Assembly: GCA_027451905.1 (NCBI GenBank)
Contig: DAIDHV010000001.1
Coordinates: forward strand, 224,667-288,666
DNA: 64,000 nt
Source: Armatimonadota bacterium
GTDB taxonomy: Bacteria; Armatimonadota; Fimbriimonadia; Fimbriimonadales; Fimbriimonadaceae
Direction: 5' to 3'
Shown here: positions 1-8,846 of the stretch, in pieces
Numbering within the stretch: position 1 is the stretch's first letter
Layout of the letters: every line of letters begins with the position of its first letter
Program-made: the position numbers and the translations under genes
Notes under the pieces: model-generated
What the model saw: the letters and a program-made list of their open reading frames with translations, nothing else
Databases searched by the model: none
Told to the model about the DNA's origin: nothing

Positions 1-1
1 C

Positions 2-91
2 GAATTTCCCTACCCGCCGGACACTGATTGGAGCCAGACGGATTCAGACCTATACTACTGGCTCACTATGCTGAGCATCAATGCAAACTAA
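2..91 (+). CDS. 3' end of an unidentified gene (partial)
   Basis: A reading frame is open from the left edge of the window to a TAA at 89-91, giving 29 residues rich in acidic and aromatic amino acids (it includes DTDWSQTDSDLYYWL). This looks like the C-terminus of a gene whose body lies outside the window. Its stop overlaps the earliest possible start of the next gene and lies 13 bases before that gene's second candidate ATG, which suggests co-transcription. No family can be assigned from so short a piece. Confidence 0.4.
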   Translation, partial: EFPYPPDTDWSQTDSDLYYWLTMLSINAN

Positions 92-1364
92 TGGATGTAC
101 CCTTATGAGTCCTATTACGCTTCTCAGTTTAATGTGCCATTTGCAGCAGAAACAGCGGCTTTATTTACCATCTGCTTCGCTTGACGGTCAACGATGGAAG
201 GACCCGTACCAACTCAACCCAGGAATGCCCATACTTTCTTTTCTCAGAAAAGATCCACTTCATATCAAGCCAAACTTCCTCGTTAACGGTGGTTTTCTCT
301 CTGGACCGCCCAAACGGTCCGACAGTTACATACCTATTGTCTTTAGAAACGGACACAAATACCTTATCAAAATTCTTCATCGTGACCTACCAGCGGTGGT
401 AGACCTCCATAATGAAGGCTGCTCAATCAGCAATCTACAGTGCACCGCCGATGGAAGAGCGATAGAATTTTATGCATGGCTCTCCGTTCGCAACGGAAAC
501 TATTATCGCCACTTCTTTTGGAGAGTCGGCATGAGAGAGGCTGTGCCGGTCAGTTCGCTAAAGTTCTATTTTTTACCTGAAACAGCATTCACACACTCAA
601 AGTATGCGTTTCGACTCTCTCCAGGTGGCCACTATGTGTGGAAGGCCAGCATCAGGAAGAGTGCTCTTTGCATTAGCTATCTTAATACGAACAATATGAA
701 GTGGCATTTCTTTGCGCCTCAACATAGTAAGTTTCCCTTCAGATTGTCATCAAACTTCTTTGAGTTGTACCACAAGGAAATGTTTATTTTGGCGGGATAT
801 TGTTGGTACAAGACCCATTATGGGGGTAAATGGCTCGTTAAGATTCAAGGCGCAGCACCCTATGCGTTCCTCCCTAAGCAGAACATCAAAGTTTATCGAA
901 GAAAGGCCAAGTATACAACAACTTTGCATATTGTGGATGATAACACCGGCACCCAGAAGGTTCTCGTCTTTTCGAATAATCAATCGCTGGTTGACTTTCC
1001 AGTTGCCGATGTTTTTATGGATGGTAAAGCACTCGAGGTGATGGCGGCAGGCCAAATGAGGCTCCTTTCGATCCCCAAGTTAAGCGAGATAAATGTGCCG
1101 CCCCAAAGTCTGTTGGCATTCCAACAATTCGTAATTTGGTGCTACAGTAGTGATAATATTCCCTTTACTTTCCACAGTAGACGGCGAACCGCACATCACT
1201 ACTATAGTAAAGTGTACAGGTTTCGGGAAAACACTTACTGGCCCGCTGGCCTAGGACCCTGGGCAATCGGCACCCCAGATGGAGTTTTGCAAATTTTAGG
1301 TAGCCCCGTGTCCGCCATTTTCCCAGCCGACTCGCGCTCTCCTTGCGTTGACGATGGGAGCTAG
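81..1364 (+). CDS. hypothetical protein, 427 aa
   Basis: A single uninterrupted frame of 427 codons. It can start at the ATG at 81, or more plausibly at the ATG at 105 (MSPITLL...), which avoids overlap with the preceding frame; neither has a strong ribosome binding site. The protein is rich in Trp, Tyr, Phe and His, has many short beta-like segments and no convincing membrane helix, and resembles no family I recognise. Its composition is more basic and aromatic than its neighbours. The terminal residues (DSRSPCVDDGS) are polar. It is followed by about 110 bases with no gene before the convergent exopolysaccharide operon. Coding status rests on length alone. Confidence 0.55.
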   Translation: MQTNGCTLMSPITLLSLMCHLQQKQRLYLPSASLDGQRWKDPYQLNPGMPILSFLRKDPLHIKPNFLVNGGFLSGPPKRSDSYIPIVFRNGHKYLIKILHRDLPAVVDLHNEGCSISNLQCTADGRAIEFYAWLSVRNGNYYRHFFWRVGMREAVPVSSLKFYFLPETAFTHSKYAFRLSPGGHYVWKASIRKSALCISYLNTNNMKWHFFAPQHSKFPFRLSSNFFELYHKEMFILAGYCWYKTHYGGKWLVKIQGAAPYAFLPKQNIKVYRRKAKYTTTLHIVDDNTGTQKVLVFSNNQSLVDFPVADVFMDGKALEVMAAGQMRLLSIPKLSEINVPPQSLLAFQQFVIWCYSSDNIPFTFHSRRRTAHHYYSKVYRFRENTYWPAGLGPWAIGTPDGVLQILGSPVSAIFPADSRSPCVDDGS

Positions 1365-1476
1365 ACCATGATTTGGATCAATCTTGGTTGCGCACCGCAG
1401 AGTCCCCGATTACCCAAAGGGGGACGCCCCCCAGTTATGGTCAACGACATTGAGCTACCCATAGCAGCTATAGTGC

Positions 1477-3444
1477 CTAACCGAAGAAAGAACTTTTTGA
1501 CCTTTTTGCGTCAACAATAATAACATCCACACTTTTGGCTCCCGCGTTTGCAAGGATTCCTCTTGCTTTTTCCACCAATCCCCTCGTCTCATCAGAGGTT
1601 GTTGCAACAACGCAAACATCATCCATGTATCTCACTAACCGAGGCGCGTCTGCTACCAAAGTGCAAGGAGCCGCGTTGAAAATGCGCACGTCGGCTTTGT
1701 TTTGAAAATCCTCGATTAGCCCTGCAATTTGCAGGTTGTGATAGCCACCCAGACCTTCGCTTTCTTCAGTACCGGATGGCAAAAAGTAAAGTCCATCATG
1801 AGAAGTCTCCAAAAGTAGATCATTTGCAGGGACCGGAAGCATTGTTCTGCCAAGCATGTCGCTGATGCCACTTTTGCCTTTGAAGCCAAATGAATCAGTT
1901 AGCTCAGAATTGCGCAAATTGATGTCGGCAAGAAGGGTTCGGATTCCGGTCTGAGACATGGCAATCGCAAATTGGGCGGCCGCCTCCGAGCAAATTTGGT
2001 CGGAGCTGACTCCTGTAAACAAAACCGATCGACATAAGTCCTCATGCTTTGCAGCCAGCGAGTACACCATGTATCTGTACGACTCGCTGGGGCTGCCACT
2101 TGGCAATGACAAGGCCACAAGCCCCTCTGACCGCCTTCCTGGCAAAGGTGGCGCAGTTGTCGAGGCTCCTGCAATGGCAAGGGGTTGATAAGGCATCGGA
2201 AAGGCTTGGGGGCTAGGCTGAAAGCCTTGGATTGCCCCTTCACGTTCCATCGTTGCATATCCCACAATCGCACCAAGCATTAAACCAATCGCAAGCCCAA
2301 TGGAAAGAACCTCTTTTTGATTGGGCCAAACTGGTTTGTTAGAGGCAGAAGGAGCTAAAACAGTGGCTAGGGTTGGAGCCTCACCCTGAACTCCGGTTAG
2401 ATTGATTCCATTGAACGAGGTGGAAAGGGTGTCGTAGTTGTTTTGAGCCTGTCGCTGTTCCGTCATCAGGTTGATCATCTGAGCCTGAGCGGCAGGAAGA
2501 TTCTTGGCTTGCTGCTGCTGGGACGCCAAAGTTTGCCCGATGGCAGTGACCGAGGCTCGGTCGCTGGCAAGCTGAGCCTGGTTATTGGCGATTTCTTGCT
2601 CTAGCGTTTGGCGGATAGGATTGGGGCTTGTTGTTTTGGTTTGGACCGTGAGCTGGGGCAACTGAGCCGCTGCCATCTCTCTCTTCACCGCGTTGATTTG
2701 AGCATCAACCCCCTGGACTGGACCGGACGAGCGTCGCCAAGTTTGAAGTAATGCAATCTTCTTTTGCTGAAGCTGAAGCAACGTGTCTTGATACGCTTTA
2801 AGAATCGGGTTGGCTTGCTCGGTAATCTTGGCTGCCTGGGATTGAGTGAGGCCCTGAATTTGCCCGACTTCTTGTTGAATCTGGTGAGTCAGGGCGATCA
2901 TATCTTGATTGGCTTGATCGCGCTGCTGCCCAAGCAAAGATTCATAATTAACAACTTGCTGAACCTTAGAGTCAACATCCAAAATGCCGGTCGAAGCTTT
3001 CACGGTCGCAATTTGGTTGTTGATCGAAACCAACTTTTGATGGGCCTGATTGATCTGCGACTGCAAACTGCTCTTTTTTGTGAGCAAAAGCTGCTTGTTC
3101 GATTTGAGAGAAATGTCTTGGTAGGCGCTCAGTAAAGCCTTTCCGTAGTTAGCGGCCAGAATCGGACTTTTGCTCTCTACTGATACGATGACAAAGTTGT
3201 TGGAGGGATTATCACTTACGCTGACTGCAGTAGGGATTCCGTTGGCAGCTTTTGCCGCTTCACTCTGAACCTGAGGCTGCCTTAGAATATCGGCCGCACT
3301 GGAGGACGGATGGGGATCATTAACACTGATCGCCGATGAAATAGACTTGGATTCATACACGTTTGGGGTGAAGTGATCATAGATCAGTCCACCCGCCATG
3401 CCAACCAGCCCAAGGCCGGCCGTCCAAGCAATGAATTTAAGCAA
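1477..3444 (-). CDS. Wzz/GumC-like polysaccharide co-polymerase with degenerate BY-kinase domain
   Basis: Inner-membrane chain-length/co-polymerase protein for exopolysaccharide export. A membrane helix at about residues 5-23 is followed by a Wzz-type periplasmic domain, a long coiled-coil region rich in Gln and Ala (about 110-335), a second helix at about 375-398, and a cytoplasmic domain of the tyrosine-autokinase (BY-kinase) fold. In that domain the Walker A lysine motif is missing: the position expected to read G-x-G-K-T/S reads FTGVSSDQICSE. Walker A' survives as TLLADINLRNSEL, and the Walker B position reads ADVRIFNAAP, without the expected aspartates. No tyrosine cluster closes the C-terminus (KRSKSSFFG). 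The fold is therefore kept but ATP hydrolysis is unlikely. The start lies 21 bases after the stop of the upstream exporter gene on the same strand, so the two form an operon. A second Wzz-like protein is encoded at 18.1-20.2 kb. Confidence 0.85.
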   Translation of the reverse strand: MLKFIAWTAGLGLVGMAGGLIYDHFTPNVYESKSISSAISVNDPHPSSSAADILRQPQVQSEAAKAANGIPTAVSVSDNPSNNFVIVSVESKSPILAANYGKALLSAYQDISLKSNKQLLLTKKSSLQSQINQAHQKLVSINNQIATVKASTGILDVDSKVQQVVNYESLLGQQRDQANQDMIALTHQIQQEVGQIQGLTQSQAAKITEQANPILKAYQDTLLQLQQKKIALLQTWRRSSGPVQGVDAQINAVKREMAAAQLPQLTVQTKTTSPNPIRQTLEQEIANNQAQLASDRASVTAIGQTLASQQQQAKNLPAAQAQMINLMTEQRQAQNNYDTLSTSFNGINLTGVQGEAPTLATVLAPSASNKPVWPNQKEVLSIGLAIGLMLGAIVGYATMEREGAIQGFQPSPQAFPMPYQPLAIAGASTTAPPLPGRRSEGLVALSLPSGSPSESYRYMVYSLAAKHEDLCRSVLFTGVSSDQICSEAAAQFAIAMSQTGIRTLLADINLRNSELTDSFGFKGKSGISDMLGRTMLPVPANDLLLETSHDGLYFLPSGTEESEGLGGYHNLQIAGLIEDFQNKADVRIFNAAPCTLVADAPRLVRYMDDVCVVATTSDETRGLVEKARGILANAGAKSVDVIIVDAKRSKSSFFG

Positions 3445-3465
3445 TGTGCCTATCTCCGGATTGGT

Positions 3466-4695
3466 TTAGGGGATAATGGCCCGAAGCACGTAGTAGAGCT
3501 GGCTGATGCCGAGAGCATCAGAGATATTGGGCGCACCGCTCTGGGGAATAAACACAACATCCTTATTTTTGAGGACCGGATCAGGCTCGCCTTTGCTGCC
3601 AATCTTTTTGAGATCGTAGTCCTTAGAAACAAGCTTCCCATCCTTTCCGATTGTGGTAAGGGTGCAGCTATTCTTGGCCCGTTGAGCCAAACCACCTGCT
3701 TCCGAAATCGCTTGTGAAAGAGTCAGCGTCCTGCCATCAGGAAGGATGATGGGCCCAGGATGGGCAACCGTCCCAACAACCGAAACTTGGTCTACATCCT
3801 GAGGAATGATTAGGGTGTCGCCGGCTTTCATGATGACATCCTTTGAAGCCTCGCCTTTTACAACTGCGTCGTACAAGTTAACGGGAATGTTTTCATTGCC
3901 CCGATGAATCACTGCCATCGAAAGAGCGGCTTGCTGAGTGGGGCCCTCAGCGGCGCCTAGGGCTTCCACTGCACCCTGATTGGCATCAATCTGAACCAAG
4001 CCGGATCGGGTGACCTGTCCAACTACGTTCACCTGAATTGTTTCCTTAGGCTGGATATAAACCGTATCTCCTGTCTTTAGGGCAATGTCTGCATTGGGAT
4101 CAACTTGAATCAAAAGCTTAGAAAGTGGAATTTTCTTAGGATCGTCCCCATTTCTGAACAGAACCGCAGTTAGCCGATTTGCAGGGTCTGTGATACCACC
4201 TGCCGCTGCAATCAATTGGCTAAGATGCCAACCTGGCTTGAAGTCATAAACATTGGGCTGCCTCACTGAACCCAGAATGTAAATTCGATTCTCCCTCATC
4301 TGCTTGAGGTTTACCGACACCTGAGGATCTCTGAGCTGAGATTGCAAACCATCAACAAGAATTTTTTGCACCTGTCGCAATGTGTGCCCTGCAACATCCA
4401 CGTCACCCACAATTGGGAACATGATATGCCCGTTAGGAGCAACAAGAAAATCTCCGCTCATTTCCGGCACATTTTGAGTTGTTACCGTAATAACATCTTC
4501 GGGGCCAAGGACGTAATCTGGGTTGACCGCCAAATTGCTGGGCAACTTCTTGGTTTGATCCTGCACGGGAGGCAGATTGTGATCTTTTTTCGACGAATCG
4601 CCGTTCGGACCCGCTAAGCTAAAAGCAGAGACTACCAAGAGGCAGCTTAAGCAAGTTAGCGCCAAAATCCAATTCGATTTCCTATTCATTACCAT
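3466..4695 (-). CDS. Polysaccharide export protein, Wza-type with SLBB domains
   Basis: Outer-membrane exopolysaccharide exporter. An N-terminal hydrophobic signal (about residues 7-24, ending SAFSLAG) is followed by the polysaccharide-export domain (about 58-130, beginning DYVLGPEDVITV) and three SLBB-like beta-grasp repeats starting at about 137 (IYILGSVRQPNVYDF), 225 (VNVVGQVTRSGLVQI) and 307 (VSVVGTVAHPGPIIL). There is no obvious lipobox cysteine, unlike Escherichia coli Wza, so membrane anchoring may differ. The start could be ATG at 4695, the in-frame ATG at 4689, or TTG at 4698; AGGAAC lies just upstream. It is the first gene of a two-gene operon with the Wzz-like protein downstream. 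Family confidence is high; substrate is unknown. Confidence 0.87.
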   Translation of the reverse strand: MVMNRKSNWILALTCLSCLLVVSAFSLAGPNGDSSKKDHNLPPVQDQTKKLPSNLAVNPDYVLGPEDVITVTTQNVPEMSGDFLVAPNGHIMFPIVGDVDVAGHTLRQVQKILVDGLQSQLRDPQVSVNLKQMRENRIYILGSVRQPNVYDFKPGWHLSQLIAAAGGITDPANRLTAVLFRNGDDPKKIPLSKLLIQVDPNADIALKTGDTVYIQPKETIQVNVVGQVTRSGLVQIDANQGAVEALGAAEGPTQQAALSMAVIHRGNENIPVNLYDAVVKGEASKDVIMKAGDTLIIPQDVDQVSVVGTVAHPGPIILPDGRTLTLSQAISEAGGLAQRAKNSCTLTTIGKDGKLVSKDYDLKKIGSKGEPDPVLKNKDVVFIPQSGAPNISDALGISQLYYVLRAIIP

Positions 4696-4886
4696 CAATT
4701 CTTGTTCCTAAACTGTCTGTACGGTCTTGTGAACCCTTTTCCCACTTTTCGTAATTATCGGATAGAGTCAGCCGTCCAATTAGGCAAGTTTCTCTATCCA
4801 AGCCCTCAAGTTTCCTGCCAAAAACCCAATTGGGGCTTTACAAGATACACTTTTGCAATAAGTATAGATCACTTGGGGCTTATTCT

Positions 4887-5471
4887 TTGACTGATAATAC
4901 TGACAATCAAAACACAACCCAGGGTTCCCCCGGGCAGAAATCTAAGCAAACAAAGCAAATTCGGCTTGCCATCATCCTGTTGGCTTGCTGCGTGCCTTTG
5001 TTTTTTATCGGAAGAATTGCGTGGGCGGGATGGGTCTTCTACCGTCACGGCATCTTTACACCCGCTACCGGCATGCGAACCTATCACGGCGATCGCATTG
5101 CTAGGCTTAAGGCTATTCGAATCGCGTTGATGCAGTATCAAGATTCTGAGGGTCAGTTCCCCGATGCCTCCGGTTGGATGGACGCGATCGTTAACCGGAT
5201 CCAATCTGATGACATGTCGGCAAGCCAATCCAACCGAAAGCTTCGAGACCCTTCTGTATTGGACAAATCTGCATTTGGATGGGGATTTAATTCTGCCCTC
5301 AGCAACAAATACATTGGTGATGTTAAAAACCAAAAGACAATGATCATGGTTTATTCCTCTGCCAACACCGCCAAAAATGCCAGCGGAAATCCATCTAACA
5401 GTCTTGCCAACCCTCCTCGTGATGGAGAAAATCTTGGAATCACCGTTTCCGGCAATATTGTCAAGCTATAG
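4887..5471 (+). CDS. hypothetical single-span membrane protein
   Basis: About 194 residues from a TTG at 4887; the frame is open back to a TTG at 4830, so the start is uncertain. A hydrophilic N-terminus (TDNTDNQNTT...) is followed by a basic stretch and one strong membrane helix (about RLAIILLACCVPLFFIGRI), then an extracytoplasmic domain. That domain begins RIARLKAIRIALMQYQDSEGQFP, a pattern like the processed part of pseudopilin-type proteins, in which an alpha-helix precedes a small globular head. The canonical prepilin cleavage motif is not evident, so a pilin role is not claimed. It is transcribed divergently from the exporter operon and is followed by the E1 dehydrogenase gene. Confidence 0.6.
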   Translation: MTDNTDNQNTTQGSPGQKSKQTKQIRLAIILLACCVPLFFIGRIAWAGWVFYRHGIFTPATGMRTYHGDRIARLKAIRIALMQYQDSEGQFPDASGWMDAIVNRIQSDDMSASQSNRKLRDPSVLDKSAFGWGFNSALSNKYIGDVKNQKTMIMVYSSANTAKNASGNPSNSLANPPRDGENLGITVSGNIVKL

Positions 5472-5581
5472 TCCCATTTTTGGCTATACGAGCAGAGGAA
5501 AAGAGATTCTCTTTACCGTATACTTTCCATTGCGAGTGAGCTTTTACCCATTTGTCACTTCAGCGTTGAGGAGAAAACCGG

Positions 5582-7540
5582 TTGCAAGCATTGTCAGATA
5601 GCAGGTCATTGAACAAACTTGAGTTGCTGCGCCTAATGGCGGAGAGTCGAGAAGGAGACCGCCGAGAAGGCATCCTTCTGCGTCAGAGTAAAGGATGGTT
5701 TCAGGTAAGTGGCATGGGTCATGAGGCCCTCGTCGCACTGAACCTAAGCCTACGGGCTGAGGACTATCTATTTCCGTATTACAGAGACCGGGGACTTGTG
5801 ATGGGCCGCGGTCTTTCTACGTACGATCTTGCTCTTGCCTACTTTGCTAAAAAAGATTCAAGTTCTGGTGGCAGGCAAATGCCCGGTCATTACTCATCAA
5901 GGCAACACAACATTTTTAGCGTTTGCACCCCAACCGGTGGTTCGCTGTTGCCTGCCTGCGGAACCGCGTGGGCAATGAAGCTCAGAAAAGAAGATTCCGT
6001 TTGCGTGGCGACGATCGGTGACGCCGCCTCAAGGCAGGGTGAATTCTACGAAGCAGTTGCCTTTGCCCACCAAGAGCAGTTGCCGCTTGTCATCATTGTT
6101 GAAGATAACAAGTACGGCATTTCCACGCCCACAACCAAGTTTTTGCCATTTCACCTTGATCTTTTTGATGCCAATAGTTTTGTCAAACTGAACGGAAGAT
6201 GGGTTGATGAAGTCCACCAGGTTGGGGCCCAAGCCATCCAAAAGGCAAGAAACGGGCTTGGCCCAACCCTGATTTGGTGCGATCTCGATCGCTTGTCCAG
6301 TCACACCAGCTCCGATGACCATCGCGTTTACCGACCTCTTCATGAAATTGAGGAAATGGTTGATCGTGATCCGATCAAACTATTAGCGGAAGAGCTTATC
6401 CAAGGGGGCCAGCTGACTCAGCAAGATTGGGCTGCGATGCAAGAGGAAATTAAAGAGGAGGTTGATCGGGCCTATTTGAAAGCTGAACAAATGGCGGACC
6501 CACTTCCTGAGGAAACAAACCGATTTGCAATGAGCCCACCCGGCAAGGTGGAAGCCCCGCCAATCCAAGCCAAAAAACAGACAATGGTATCGGCGATCAA
6601 CGATACTTTTGCTAAAGCGTTAGAATCGGACCCCAATATCATCTTCTTTGGTGAGGATATCGAAGACCCCAAGGGCGGGGTCTTCGGAGTCACCAAGGGC
6701 CTCAGCCAAAAATTTCCCAATCAGGTTTTCAACTCTCCGCTGGCAGAAGCCACCATCATGGGGGTTGCAGTGGGCATGGCAATCCATGGATTCAGACCCG
6801 TATTTGAGCTTCAATTCATTGACTTCATCTCTCCTGGATGGAACCAGATCGTCACCAACCTCAGCACCCTAACTTGGAGGAGCAACGGAGAATGGAAGTT
6901 GCCTATCACCATCTACGCGCCTTATGGGGCCTATCTTCCCGGCGGAAGCCTTTGGCATAGCCAAAGCAATGAAGCCCTGCTGGCTCATGTTCCCGGCATC
7001 AAAACCGCAATTCCCAGCACTCCAGAGGATGCTTCCGCCCTGATGTGGACTTCTATCCAAGATGATGGACCCTCATTTGTCCTGATTCCAAAGCATATTT
7101 TCCGCAAAAGCGTAGAAGTAGCCAGCGTAGAAAAAGTGCCGTTTGGCTCCGCAAAAGTCGTTGAATCAGGGACCGATATCACGGTGTTAGCCTACGGAAA
7201 CTGTATCGAACTGGTGCAAGAGGCTAGAGCCAAATCTTCTTATTCCATTGAACTCATTGACCTGAGATCCATTGTTCCCTGCGATTACGAACTCATCGAA
7301 AAGTCACTCTCTAAAACCGGCCGCTTAGTTGTTGTTCATGAAGACACACGGACTTGCGGCTTTGGCCAGTCCTTAATTGCAGAGATGGTGAACCGTGCTG
7401 AGCGGTTTAATCTATTCCTAAGCCCTCCAGAATTGGTTTGCAGAGACGACGTTCATATTGGATACAACCCTATCTACGAATATGCGGCTCTACCTGACCT
7501 TTTCCAGGTACAAGAAGCGCTAGATCGCGTGATGCAGTAA
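5582..7540 (+). CDS. 2-oxoacid dehydrogenase E1, fused alpha and beta subunits
   Basis: Thiamine-diphosphate enzyme that decarboxylates a 2-oxoacid (branched-chain oxoacid or pyruvate type) and passes the acyl group to a lipoyl E2. The first half is an E1-alpha domain with the ThDP/Mg motif GDAASRQGEFYEA at about residues 146-158 and a DNKYGIST close. The second half, from about residue 335, is an E1-beta domain (FGEDIEDPKGGVFGVT; SPLAEATIMGVAVGMA) with a transketolase C-terminal domain after about 525. The 652-aa length fits alpha plus beta in one chain. The TTG start is chosen because GAGGAGA sits about 8 bases upstream. The best E2 candidate is at 39.9 kb; no E3 is in the window. GDAASRQ resembles 2-oxoisovalerate dehydrogenases more than pyruvate dehydrogenases, but substrate is not certain. 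Confidence 0.9.
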   Translation: MQALSDSRSLNKLELLRLMAESREGDRREGILLRQSKGWFQVSGMGHEALVALNLSLRAEDYLFPYYRDRGLVMGRGLSTYDLALAYFAKKDSSSGGRQMPGHYSSRQHNIFSVCTPTGGSLLPACGTAWAMKLRKEDSVCVATIGDAASRQGEFYEAVAFAHQEQLPLVIIVEDNKYGISTPTTKFLPFHLDLFDANSFVKLNGRWVDEVHQVGAQAIQKARNGLGPTLIWCDLDRLSSHTSSDDHRVYRPLHEIEEMVDRDPIKLLAEELIQGGQLTQQDWAAMQEEIKEEVDRAYLKAEQMADPLPEETNRFAMSPPGKVEAPPIQAKKQTMVSAINDTFAKALESDPNIIFFGEDIEDPKGGVFGVTKGLSQKFPNQVFNSPLAEATIMGVAVGMAIHGFRPVFELQFIDFISPGWNQIVTNLSTLTWRSNGEWKLPITIYAPYGAYLPGGSLWHSQSNEALLAHVPGIKTAIPSTPEDASALMWTSIQDDGPSFVLIPKHIFRKSVEVASVEKVPFGSAKVVESGTDITVLAYGNCIELVQEARAKSSYSIELIDLRSIVPCDYELIEKSLSKTGRLVVVHEDTRTCGFGQSLIAEMVNRAERFNLFLSPPELVCRDDVHIGYNPIYEYAALPDLFQVQEALDRVMQ

Positions 7541-7566
7541 GGTGCCATCCAACTGCGGGTGATGTC

Positions 7567-7600
7567 TCAAGGCATCATGCAGTTAAGCAGGATGCCTTGA
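7567..7600. terminator. hairpin between convergent genes
   Basis: A perfect 10-bp stem (TCAAGGCATC at 7567-7576 with GATGCCTTGA at 7591-7600) and a 14-base loop lie between the converging E1 gene and the serine protease pseudogene. No T-run follows on either strand, so a role as a bidirectional terminator is likely but unproven. Confidence 0.4.
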
Positions 7601-7609
7601 ATAGCAAGC

Positions 7610-8692
7610 CTAGACCAGTTTCCGATGCCTTTTCGCAATCAGCACCAAACTGGCTAGGCCAAAGGTCCACTCGGCTGGCTCCGGCACACTCTGGCACTCA
7701 GAGTTATAGTGATTCCACTGGGCCGTCAGCCATGTAACGTCGTCGTTCGTAAATCCAACGCCTCCACCTTGCGATCCGTACGCAAACCCTTCTTGAGTTT
7801 TATTATTGAACACTTGCCCCTGGGCGTAAGTATTAACCCCAACCAACGCCCCGTTAAACGAGACGATTCCACCTCCTGAATCTCCGCTGTTGATTTGCCC
7901 GTAGTTGAGCTGGTTTTGCAGAGTCCAATAGAGGGCTTGATACTTATATCCCCCTGACGTATAGGTTTGAAGCCCATTAGAAGTCGTAGTTGTAAAACGG
8001 TCCGTCCCAGGTTGGTAAGAAGCCGCCATTGTATTTGTCCAGTAGAAACCTACTCCTTGCAAGGTATCGCCGTTAAGGGGCCCGCCCACTTGGACTCCAG
8101 GGGTAAAGGTCGGCATGTAGTAATAATTGCCAGTGGTTACATCTTTAACCCAATACTGACCAGACCTACCCCACCCATAATTCGATTCAATTATTCCGGC
8201 TGTGCCCGATGCTTCCGCTAACCCTGGTGCCCCTGAAACCAGGCTAGAAAGCGCGTTCCATTGGGCACCCGAAACCTCATCTTCTTGAATCATCAAACCG
8301 CTAAATCCCAAATCTTCTGGTGCCCCTGCAACACCCCCATAGGTTGCCGTTCTTGAAACATAGGTTCCAAAATGGGATCCGCTAGCAAAACTGAGCGTTC
8401 CACCTGCCCCGTCATGAAAAGTATCGTTCCAGGTGTTGACTCCGTTCATCACATGGTCGGCAGTGGCAAGCCCCAGACACAGAGTTTCTGAGCCAGGCAC
8501 GCCATCAATCTCTGCCGCGAAAACTGCCATTGAGCCGCTGCTGTTGACGTTTGATTCCCTTACTGAGAATTCCTGGGTCGATAGATTTGAGCTTGGGTCG
8601 CCACTTTAAAGCGGGTTTCCCAAATTGGTTTCACTGGCAATACAGGCAGACGTACTGCAAACAATTGCCACACACGCTAGCGAAAGTTTCAT
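7610..8692 (-). pseudogene. VPEP-sorted trypsin-like serine protease, interrupted by in-frame TAA
   Basis: The gene begins at an ATG (8690-8692) preceded by AAGGAAA and encodes a signal peptide (MKLSLACVAIVCSTSACIA). Codon 29 is TAA (8606-8608), and the same frame then continues without a shift for over 300 codons. The body has a trypsin-like triad pattern: TADHV for the histidine and GDSGGG for the nucleophile serine. It ends with VPEPAEWTFGLASLVLIAKRHRKLV-type sorting sequence: a VPEP motif, one hydrophobic helix and a basic tail, as in PEP-CTERM proteins handled by exosortase. The only internal ATG (8530) would give a leaderless protein lacking the signal, so as read the product is not exportable. 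A sequencing error at one base, or a recent nonsense mutation, are both possible. No exosortase is in the window. Confidence 0.7.
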
Positions 8693-8707
8693 TGTAATGG
8701 TTTCCTT

Positions 8708-8732
8708 GCAAATGAAATTTTATTTCATTTGC
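8708..8732. promoter_or_regulatory. perfect inverted repeat upstream of protease gene
   Basis: GCAAATGAAAT (8708-8718) and ATTTCATTTGC (8722-8732) form an 11-bp perfect dyad with a TTT loop, ending 15 bases before the start codon of the protease gene and overlapping its leader. It could be an operator or an mRNA hairpin near the ribosome binding site; which one cannot be told from sequence. Confidence 0.45.
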
Positions 8733-8846
8733 AATAATTTATTGATCAAACTTTTCTTTGTGTGACTGACAATTTCCTGTAAAAAATCACAGGTTCTGAG
8801 GAGTTAATCTTCAATGTCCCATCCAAAAAATTTCTTGGTTACGAAG

